In this document: positions 45,206 to 54,127 of the stretch, one piece after another | How the letters are laid out: the number at the start of each line of letters is the position of its first letter | Numbering within the stretch: position 1 is the first letter of the stretch | Assembly: GCA_016207665.1 (NCBI GenBank) | Contig: JACQPG010000102.1 | Location: 1-54,127 of the forward strand | Source: Elusimicrobiota bacterium | GTDB taxonomy: Bacteria > Elusimicrobiota > Elusimicrobia > UBA1565 > UBA9628 | DNA: 54,127 bases | Reading direction: 5' to 3' | Translations under genes and position numbers: made by a program | Notes under the pieces: generated by a model | The model's database searches: none | What the model saw: only the letters and a program-made list of their open reading frames with translations | Told to the model about the DNA's origin: nothing

Positions 45206-45678
45206 CAACCGATCATCTGGAGTATATCCAGCTCCTTCTCGGCGGGAAGCGCCCTGCCCTCCAAGCGCACTCCGCGCTCGCTGATCTTTCGCAGAGCGTC
45301 CATGTCCTGCTCCCCTAGAAAAATGGCCCGACCCAGCTGCACCCTTCCAGCCGTGTAGTGAAGGCCTCCCACATTGACGCGGCTGAACCGGGCCCCGTGC
45401 TCGAGCAAGGAAAGGACCTCCTTGGGTCCGGGAGCCAAGACTAGGAGCCTCCTGGGATCGCTCGGGCTCCAAGCGGCATGCCGGGCCGCCCGTCCCACCG
45501 GGAGGATTTCTAGCTCCACGGATTCGGGAAGGGCCATGCGCATCAATGCCTGCTGCGTCTCGTCCGCGGCCGCCTCATCGGAAACGATCATTACGGCATT
45601 GGCCCTCAAGAAGGGGATCCAGCCTTCGACCACCTGGCCATGCACCAGCCGGTCGTCGATCCTCACCAGGCAAAGCAT
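45205..45678 (-). CDS. PTS mannose-family EIIB
   Basis: 157 residues. The phosphorylated His13 lies in the classic loop VRIDDRLVHGQVVEGW, followed by the family segment FSRVNVGGLHYTAGRVQLG. It takes phosphate from EIIA and gives it to the incoming sugar. It ends one base into the EIIC gene. Confidence 0.95.
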   Translation of the reverse strand: MLCLVRIDDRLVHGQVVEGWIPFLRANAVMIVSDEAAADETQQALMRMALPESVELEILPVGRAARHAAWSPSDPRRLLVLAPGPKEVLSLLEHGARFSRVNVGGLHYTAGRVQLGRAIFLGEQDMDALRKISERGVRLEGRALPAEKELDILQMIG

Positions 45679-45679
45679 G

Positions 45680-46099
45680 TCAGCGCCGCACCGCCTTCGA
45701 CAGGAACATGTACCTGATGTCGCGGATGGACTTCTGTCCAGCCTCCATGATCTTCTCGACGAGCCGGTCGAGAGGCAGAGCCTGCCGATGGCTGAAGGCC
45801 GCCACGAGCATATACAGATTGACTCCGCTGACCATCTCGACGCGCGGCAGGTCCTTAATGAGGGGAAAGGCGATGTTGCCTGGGGTGCCTCCGGGCATGT
45901 CGGTCAGAACGACCAGCCCATCCTCTTCGCTAAGCTCCGCGATCGCGCGCGCGATGCGCTCTTGCATCTCCGCGACCGTGGCGCGAGAGGACACGGGCAC
46001 CACCCGGACTCCCCGTTCCTGATGGCCGACTATCTGCTCGGCCGCCTCGACCAAATAGGCGCCGAACTCCCCGTGCGTCACTATGACGAAGTTGATCAA
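45680..46099 (-). CDS. PTS mannose-family EIIA
   Basis: 139 residues. The phosphorylated His9 is in VIVTHGEFGAYL; LTDMPGGTPGNIA is the second family hallmark. It accepts phosphate from HPr. The ATG overlaps the rapZ stop (ATGA). Confidence 0.96.
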   Translation of the reverse strand: MINFVIVTHGEFGAYLVEAAEQIVGHQERGVRVVPVSSRATVAEMQERIARAIAELSEEDGLVVLTDMPGGTPGNIAFPLIKDLPRVEMVSGVNLYMLVAAFSHRQALPLDRLVEKIMEAGQKSIRDIRYMFLSKAVRR

Positions 46100-46953
46100 T
46101 GGTCTATATCCCTGTGGAATTCAAGAATGGGGTGCCCGCTGCCCCGCAGGCGACTGGCCAGATACTTGGCGATGAAGACGCTCCTGTGCTGTCCGCCGGT
46201 GCAGCCGATGGCGACGGTCAGATAAGACTTCCCCTCTCGCACATAATACGGAAGCAGTCCCGAGATGAGCTTGAGATATTCCTCCAGGAATCGCTTGGCC
46301 GCGGGTTGACCCATCAAATAACGCGCGACGCTGGCATGCAAGCCCGTGAGCCTGCGCAGAGACGGCACATAATTGGGATTGGGCAAGAAGCGCACGTCCA
46401 TCACTATATCGGCGTCCATGGGGATGCCATACTTATAGCCGAAGGAAACCACCGAAAGCGTCATTTCGCGTGTGCGGGTGAGCTCCAAGGTCTGGGATAT
46501 CGATTCCTTGAGCTCTCCCAGCGTCATGGAACTGGTATCTATCACCTTGTCGGCTATCTCCCTGATCGGCAGAAGGCGCTTCCGTTCCTCTCTTATGGCT
46601 TCGGCGATCTTTATGCCCAAGGGATGCCGGTGGCGCGTCTCGGAGAACCTCCTGATCACCACATCGTCGGAGGCCTCCAGGAAAATGATCCTGTGCCCCA
46701 CGCCTCGATCCCGAAGTCGGCCCACGATCTCGGGGAGTATCGACAATATCTTTCCCTCGCGAATGTCCATGCCCAGCGCCACTCTTTTCATGTGGGGCGA
46801 CTTGACCAACAGATCCGCGAAGCTCTCAAGCAGCGGCACGGGCAGATTGTCGACGCAGAAAAACCCGAAGTCCTCGAACGCCTTAAGCGCCTGGCTCTTG
46901 CCGGCGCCCGATATTCCCGTGATGATGAAGACTTTTCGATCCCGTCGGCTCAT
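46096..46953 (-). CDS. rapZ: RapZ/YvcJ-family nucleotide-binding regulator
   Basis: 285 residues. Walker A GISGAGKSQ at the N-terminus, then FFCVDNLPVPLL and the C-terminal domain SFGYKYGIPMDADIV, DVRFLPNPNYVP, and IGCTGGQHRSVFIA. In E. coli RapZ controls glucosamine-6-phosphate synthase via small RNAs; in other phyla the exact task is unclear. Its place between hprK and EIIA is the common arrangement. Confidence 0.95.
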   Translation of the reverse strand: MSRRDRKVFIITGISGAGKSQALKAFEDFGFFCVDNLPVPLLESFADLLVKSPHMKRVALGMDIREGKILSILPEIVGRLRDRGVGHRIIFLEASDDVVIRRFSETRHRHPLGIKIAEAIREERKRLLPIREIADKVIDTSSMTLGELKESISQTLELTRTREMTLSVVSFGYKYGIPMDADIVMDVRFLPNPNYVPSLRRLTGLHASVARYLMGQPAAKRFLEEYLKLISGLLPYYVREGKSYLTVAIGCTGGQHRSVFIAKYLASRLRGSGHPILEFHRDIDH

Positions 46954-46981
46954 AGCGGGCCCGCCGGCTCCAAACAGCCGG

Positions 46982-47917
46982 TCATGGCTTAGTCTTCATC
47001 CGGTTGATCAGCTTCTGGTTGAAAGTCTCCGCCGAGAAGTACCCTTGGGTGCGCAATCTTTGATTGAGGGCCGCCACCTCGATGAGGACGGCCAGGTTGC
47101 GGCCCGGGCTTACCGGGATGCGGATGAGAGGGATTTCCACGTCCAGGATAGAAGTATACTTCGTCTCCAGCCCCACTCTCTCGTATTGGGTCTGCCCGGC
47201 CCAGGGCTCGAGCCGTATAGCCAGCTCGATGCGAGTCCTGTCGAGTATCGAGCCGATGCCGAAGAGCAGCTTGACGTCTATGATGCCCAGCCCGCGCACC
47301 TCCATGTAATGCTTGAGCGGCTCCGGACAGCTGCCCCTCAAGACGCCGCCCCTCCGATGCTGGATATGGACGGCGTCATCGGCGATAAGGATATGACCTC
47401 TCTTGAGCAGCTCCAGGGCGCACTCAGACTTGCCTATGCCGGCCTCTCCCTGAATGAGCACCCCGAGCCCATAGATGTCCACGAGCACGCCATGGACCAC
47501 GGTCGTGGGCGCCAGCTTCCCCTCCAGGACCTCGCTCAGCTCACCGGAGAATGTCGCCGTTTCCAGCTTGGAGCGCAGCAGGGGGACGCCGTGTTTGCGG
47601 CAAGCGCTCAACAATTGCGCCGGGGTCTTGAGGTTGTGGGTCATGATCAAGCAGGGCAGATCCTTGAAAGAAAGCATCGCGGCCAGGGCCTCGTTGAGCT
47701 TCTTCGGCGAGGCCTTCATGCAATAGGCTTGCTCGCCGATCCCGATGATCTGGACTCGCTCCGCCCTGAAATGATCCAAAAATCCGCTGAGCGCCAAGCC
47801 CGGCCGATTAAGCTCGGAGACCGCGATGGGCCTTTGCAGGGATTTTTCCCCGGTGATAAGTTCGAGCCGGAGCCTCTCGCCTTGCTCCTTGAGCAGGCTG
47901 CCTACCGTCAGATTCAC
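46982..47917 (-). CDS. hprK: HPr kinase/phosphorylase
   Basis: 311 residues. Walker A GEAGIGKSECALEL, followed by LIADDAVHI and the HprK signature EVRGLGIIDV, with the C-terminal PVSPGRNLAVLIEVAALN. It phosphorylates and dephosphorylates Ser46 of HPr and so sets carbon-source control. The start is GTG, seven bases after the hpf stop. Confidence 0.96.
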   Translation of the reverse strand: MNLTVGSLLKEQGERLRLELITGEKSLQRPIAVSELNRPGLALSGFLDHFRAERVQIIGIGEQAYCMKASPKKLNEALAAMLSFKDLPCLIMTHNLKTPAQLLSACRKHGVPLLRSKLETATFSGELSEVLEGKLAPTTVVHGVLVDIYGLGVLIQGEAGIGKSECALELLKRGHILIADDAVHIQHRRGGVLRGSCPEPLKHYMEVRGLGIIDVKLLFGIGSILDRTRIELAIRLEPWAGQTQYERVGLETKYTSILDVEIPLIRIPVSPGRNLAVLIEVAALNQRLRTQGYFSAETFNQKLINRMKTKP

Positions 47918-47923
47918 AAAATG

Positions 47924-48466
47924 CTAGGCTCGTCCGGTCTTGCGGACGGGTTGAAGGATCTTGTAGCTGTCATCGCTGGCGCGGTAGATGACATTGATCT
48001 GGCGCGAATCCCGATCCTGAAAAAGGCGGAATGCCTGCCCCAGTTTTTCCATCTCGGCCGCGGCCTGATCGGGGGTCATCGGCGATACGGGTTGCTTGAC
48101 GACCTGCGCCCTGATCGGAGCCGGGGCGACGAGAACTCCATCGCTCGCTGCCTCGGCCGCCCTCGCCTGGTTATGTTTCTTGCGATTCTTGAGCCGTTCC
48201 TTGAACTTCTTAAGTTGGGCGTCGATCTTATCCGAGGCCAGGTCGACGGCCGAATAGAGGTCCACCGCCGTGGCCAAGGCTCTAAAGGTATGTTGGGGCG
48301 CATGGAGAACTATCTCGGCATTGTGTGAACGTTTCTCGATAAAAAGAATCACTTGCGCCCAAATGATATGATCGAAATATCTCTGCGCCTTTTCGACCTT
48401 TTCCCTTACATAAGTAGAGATGGCCGGCGTGATCTTTAGGTGCTTGGCGTTAAGGTGTATTTCCAT
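47924..48466 (-). CDS. hpf: Long-form ribosome hibernation promoting factor
   Basis: 180 residues from ATG 48466 (MEIHLNAKHLKITPAI). N-terminal ribosome-binding domain (YVREKVEKAQRYFDHI; AVDLYSAVDLASDKIDAQLK), a variable linker, and the C-terminal dimerisation domain (PMTPDQAAAEMEKLGQAFRL), which marks the long form able to make 100S dimers alone. In many proteobacteria rpoN precedes this gene; here the dnaA region does. First gene of the PTS operon. Confidence 0.93.
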   Translation of the reverse strand: MEIHLNAKHLKITPAISTYVREKVEKAQRYFDHIIWAQVILFIEKRSHNAEIVLHAPQHTFRALATAVDLYSAVDLASDKIDAQLKKFKERLKNRKKHNQARAAEAASDGVLVAPAPIRAQVVKQPVSPMTPDQAAAEMEKLGQAFRLFQDRDSRQINVIYRASDDSYKILQPVRKTGRA

Positions 48467-48504
48467 GGCAAAATAACCTGGTTTTTGGCCCGGCTTCAAG
48501 CTTC

Positions 48505-48533
48505 ATTGAAGCACTTTGCCGGAGCCCTGTCAA
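48505..48533 (-). promoter_or_regulatory. Promoter of the hpf-PTS-lepAB operon
   Basis: Minus-strand -35 TTGACA (48533-48528), 17-bp spacer, -10 TTCAAT (48510-48505). The -10 lies inside an inverted repeat (CTTCAA / TTGAAG, 48496-48513) that could be an operator. Confidence 0.65.
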
Positions 48534-48571
48534 TTTGGGTTCCTGGCCCATTTTTCAGACGGATTCCTGGT

Positions 48572-48600
48572 TTGACTCCTTCACTAAAATTAGATAAGAT
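48572..48600 (+). promoter_or_regulatory. Candidate dnaA promoter
   Basis: -35 TTGACT (48572-48577), 17-bp spacer, -10 TAAGAT (48595-48600). It would give a ~157-base leader that includes two direct TTGTAACA repeats (48640-48647, 48651-48658; 11 bp apart), an A/T-rich stretch (48694-48735) and two DnaA boxes. Confidence 0.6.
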
Positions 48601-48740
48601 TGGGACCGTTCTGGCTTGGAAAAAACAGCCGCGGCGGGCTTGTAACAACTTTGTAACACAGGATTCGATCCATGAACAGGCGCCCGCCCATTTTCCAAGA
48701 AAAATACTTTAATTTTAAAAGGATTTTTTGATATAGCCGG

Positions 48741-48760
48741 TTATACACACCTGTGGAAAA
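48741..48760. promoter_or_regulatory. Two DnaA boxes directly before dnaA
   Basis: TTATACACA (48741-48749, plus orientation, matches TTATNCACA) and TGTGGAAAA (48752-48760, the reverse of TTTTCCACA). The second ends three bases before the GTG start and covers the ribosome-binding region, so DnaA could repress its own gene here. Confidence 0.75.
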
Positions 48761-48763
48761 GAT

Positions 48764-50113
48764 GTGAACAACCCTAATCCCAAGGAGCTTTGGAGCCAGG
48801 CCGTCACCCTGCTGCGCCAGGAGATCGGCGACGAGCCCGCGGATCTATGGCTTAAGCCCGTAGAAGTTCTCCGCTTCGAGAACCAGGTGCTTCAATTGAA
48901 GGTTCCCAACAAGTTCTTTTCCAGCTGGATCCGAGAACATTATCAGAAACGCTTGTCAACCATTTTCAAGGATCTTTCCGGCCATGATATCAACCTCGAC
49001 TACGAGGTTTCCAAGGATCTGCGCACCGTCCTGGCTCCGGCCGACCCCATCGCCGAGCCGGGGTCTCAGTCCGATTTTCCCTTGAGCGAGCTCAACCCGC
49101 GCTATACCTTCAACTCTTTCGTCGTTGGAGATTCCAACCGGTTTGCCCATGCAACGGCGGAGGCGGTTTCTAAGAGCCCCGGAACCCAGTATAACCCCTA
49201 CTTCATCTATGGCGACGTTGGCCTCGGAAAGACTCATCTGCTTCACGGCATAGGCAACTCCATGCGCAAGGAACATCCTCGCGCCAGGGTTCTATACACC
49301 ACCGCGGAACATTTCGTCAACGAGTTCATCAATTCCATTCATCAGAACAAGACCGAGGAGTTCCGGGCAAAATATCGCAATTTGGATTGCCTGTTGATAG
49401 ACGACATACAATTTCTTATCGCGCGCGATCGAAGCGAGCAGGAGTTTTTCCACACCTTCAACTCTCTTTTCAACGCCCACAAGCAGGTCGTCATCTCGTC
49501 GGATCGCTCGCCCAAGGACATGTCCCCGACCGAGCAGCGGCTGATCTCCCGTTTTGAGTGGGGGGTCGTGGCGGATATCAAGCCGCCCGATCTTGAAACC
49601 CGCATCGCCATCTTGAGAAAGAAGGCCGAGACCGAGGGGTTTTATGTTCCCGACGACGTCATCGTCTTTGTGGCGTCGTCGGTCAAAACCAACATACGCG
49701 CGCTCGAGGGCTCCTTGATACGCCTGAAGGCTTTTTCCTCGATGACCGGCAGCCCCCTGACGGTCGACGATGCCCGCGAAATTCTAAAGGATTCCATTAC
49801 CAGCGAGTCTTCCCCGGTTCGCCTTGAAACCATTCAACAAGTGGTCGCCTATAAGTATTCGGTTGACGTCAAGGATCTTAAGGGTCAGACTCGCACCGCT
49901 TCCGTGGCCATGCCCCGGCAGTTGGCCATGTATCTGGCCTGCGTGATGACCGATCTGTCGCTCAAGGAGATCGGCAGGGCGTTTGGTGGGCGGGACCACA
50001 CCACCGTCCTCCACGCTCGCGAGAAAGTGAAGAGGCGGGTCGAGAGCGATCCGTTTTTCGTGGAGCTGGTTAACAAGCTCCAGGCCGATATACAATCTGT
50101 GGATAAGCAGTGA
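48764..50113 (+). CDS. dnaA: Chromosomal replication initiator DnaA
   Basis: 449 residues. Domain I at the N-terminus (LWSQAVTLLRQEIGD), AAA+ domain with Walker A GDVGLGKTH at about 150 and Walker B LLIDDIQFL, and the domain IV DNA-binding signature FGGRDHTTVLHA. The start is GTG; the nearby ATG is out of frame. Shine-Dalgarno is poor (GGAAAA) and lies inside a DnaA box. A DnaA box also overlaps the 3' end of the coding region (50098-50106). Confidence 0.98.
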   Translation: MNNPNPKELWSQAVTLLRQEIGDEPADLWLKPVEVLRFENQVLQLKVPNKFFSSWIREHYQKRLSTIFKDLSGHDINLDYEVSKDLRTVLAPADPIAEPGSQSDFPLSELNPRYTFNSFVVGDSNRFAHATAEAVSKSPGTQYNPYFIYGDVGLGKTHLLHGIGNSMRKEHPRARVLYTTAEHFVNEFINSIHQNKTEEFRAKYRNLDCLLIDDIQFLIARDRSEQEFFHTFNSLFNAHKQVVISSDRSPKDMSPTEQRLISRFEWGVVADIKPPDLETRIAILRKKAETEGFYVPDDVIVFVASSVKTNIRALEGSLIRLKAFSSMTGSPLTVDDAREILKDSITSESSPVRLETIQQVVAYKYSVDVKDLKGQTRTASVAMPRQLAMYLACVMTDLSLKEIGRAFGGRDHTTVLHAREKVKRRVESDPFFVELVNKLQADIQSVDKQ

Positions 50114-50290
50114 ATGTTTGTGGAGATGTTGCGGATTATTGACGTTGGTGTGAATCTTGTGGATAAACGGATGGGGTTATCCACGGGGTCTGTTGACTAT
50201 TTTTGACGTTATTTTGACGGTGAATTGAAGATTTTTTGGACTTATTCACCTTATCCTCATGATGAGTGAGATGAAGATGAGTTTAATGAA
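50098..50290. other. Probable replication origin (oriC) between dnaA and dnaN
   Basis: DnaA boxes: TTATCCACA in minus orientation at 50106-50098 and 50166-50158, TTATCCACG at 50177-50185, and TTATTCACC at 50242-50250. Next to them is an A/T-rich stretch (50186-50240) in an otherwise GC-rich sequence, with TTGAC repeated at 50193, 50203 and 50214. Genes on both sides are transcribed away from the dnaA region. No dnaN promoter is evident. A five-codon frame (ATG 50277) ends on the dnaN start (ATGA). Confidence 0.75.
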
Positions 50291-51405
50291 ATGAAAATAC
50301 ACTGCAATAAGGAAAACTTGGCTCAAGGGGTGCAGACCATACAATCTGCCCTTTCCGCGAGAACCACGCTCCCCATCCTCCTGAATTTTCTCCTCGAAAC
50401 GGAGAACTCAAGGGTCAAGGTGGTGTCCACTGATCTTGAGATGGGCGTCAAGCATTATATAGGAGCCGAGGTTGAGAACGCCGGGAGCATCACCATACCG
50501 GCGAGGAAGTTCTCCGACATCCTGCACAGCCTGCCCGATAACGAAGATATCGAGCTTTCCGTTGACGGCGGGGGCCGCATCCAGGTTAAATGCGGCCGGT
50601 CACGCTTTGGTATAGTCGGGGCCCCAAAGTCCGAGTATCCAATATTGCCTGAATTTAATAAACAGAACGCCTTTGAGATACCCGTAGGGTTGATCGGGGA
50701 GATGGTCAAGAAGACCATCTTCGCGGCTTCATCCGATGAGACCAGGCATGTCTTGAACGGGGTCTTTTGGTCGGCCAAGAAGGGCGTGCTGGAGATGGTC
50801 TCGACGGATGGCCGCAGGCTGGCCCTGGCCATCAAGAAAGCGGCCCCCAAGGAAAAAGATTTTCAGGTGATCGTTCCCACCAAGATACTTTCCGAGCTCT
50901 TGAAACTTCTCAACTTCCACGAGTTGAAAGCGGACTCCACGGAAAAGATGCTCATCGGGGTCACCGAGAATCAGATTGCCTTCCAGCTCAGGGATACGAC
51001 GCTTCTTTCCCGTTTAGTCGGCGGAAGCTTCCCAAGATATGAGCAGGTGATCCCTCAAAAGACCGACTTTTCCGTCACGCTGGACACTAAGGAATTTTTG
51101 GCCGTGACCAAGCGGGCTTCTTTGTGCGCGGTCGATCGCGGGGGATCGGTGAAGTACTCGTTAAGAAAAGGGGCGCTCCAGGTGACCGCCTCCAGCCAAA
51201 ACCTGGATTTCAATGATGAGATGTCCGTGGAATACGCTGGCGACGAGTTTCATGTGGCATTCAACCCAGCATTCATTATTGATGCCCTGAAGCATGTGGA
51301 TACAGCCAAGGTGAAGATGAGCATGACCACAGCCGTCAATCCCGCCTTGCTGGAGCCGGTGGGTGATCCCGATTGCCGGTTTGTCGTGATGCCGATGCGC
51401 GCCTG

Positions 51406-51406
<1 letters not shown>
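50291..51406 (+). CDS. dnaN: DNA polymerase III beta sliding clamp
   Basis: 371 residues, three clamp domains. RTTLPILLNFLLET near the start, VLNGVFWSAKKGVLEMVSTDGRRLA in the middle region (residues ~157-180) and the C-terminal FVVMPMRA are standard. The ring holds polymerase on DNA. There is no good Shine-Dalgarno. The stop shares one base with the dciA start (TGATG). Confidence 0.97.

Positions 51407-54127
<2,721 letters not shown>

Overview
The window is a GC-rich, densely coded bacterial chromosome segment that contains the start of a 16S rRNA gene and the replication-origin locus (dnaA, dnaN, dciA, gyrB). The organism is probably Gram-negative: it has an HldD-type heptose epimerase gene, lipoprotein and signal-peptide genes, and a long GyrB of the E. 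coli type. The gene mix (mannose-family PTS with HprK and RapZ, carbamoyltransferase/SxtJ/DUF5989, receiver-GGDEF protein, tandem ATP-grasp protein) fits a candidate-phylum lineage such as Elusimicrobiota. That placement is inference only; the 540 bases of 16S would settle it.

Layout. Positions 1-870 hold the 5' half of a 16S gene on the minus strand with its leader (boxB-like hairpin, boxA) and an UP-element promoter. From 878 to 5930 lie a radical SAM-STAS fusion gene and a four-gene overlapping operon (rhodanese, exported unknown, degenerate metallo-beta-lactamase lipoprotein, SGNH hydrolase). From 6172 to 15190 lies a complete F1Fo ATP synthase operon. It is interrupted by three genes that do not encode ATP synthase subunits: an exported protein, an HldD-like epimerase and a PilZ protein. 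Its promoter overlaps that of a divergent receiver-GGDEF gene. From 16.1 to 19.6 kb is a glycosyltransferase, two hotdog thioesterases and a thiolase. From 19.8 to 25.3 kb on the plus strand are a Cys-rich exported protein, a sialidase-like protein, a second thiolase and a carbamoyltransferase/SxtJ/DUF5989 trio. From 25.3 to 32.2 kb on the minus strand are clpC (with an in-frame stop codon), a class A-type serine hydrolase, recA, a Xer recombinase, a frameshifted paralog and its intact relative. A tandem ATP-grasp gene follows on the plus strand at 32.5 kb. Positions 35.0-38.9 kb carry an FKBP isomerase and an operon of NfeD protease, small membrane protein, GT2 glycosyltransferase and MscS channel.

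From 39 to 48.5 kb one long minus-strand operon runs hpf, hprK, rapZ, EIIA, EIIB, EIIC, EIID, HPr, EI, lepA, lepB. It joins PTS phosphorelay, HPr-Ser kinase, a RapZ-type regulator, ribosome hibernation and protein export. At 48.5-48.8 kb transcription switches strand, and dnaA, dnaN, dciA and gyrB run rightward. DnaA boxes flank dnaA on both sides, so the replication origin lies here and the genes on both sides are transcribed away from it.

Stop/start overlaps (ATGA, TGATG, TTGA) are the rule, so most genes sit in translationally coupled operons. Several operon-first genes have a TATAAT-like hexamer only 4-8 bases before the start codon and no Shine-Dalgarno sequence, which suggests leaderless mRNAs. 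The most unusual features are the stop codon inside clpC, the interrupted atp operon with a strong hairpin after atpE, the apparent ATC start of the carbamoyltransferase, and the double ATP-grasp ligase.
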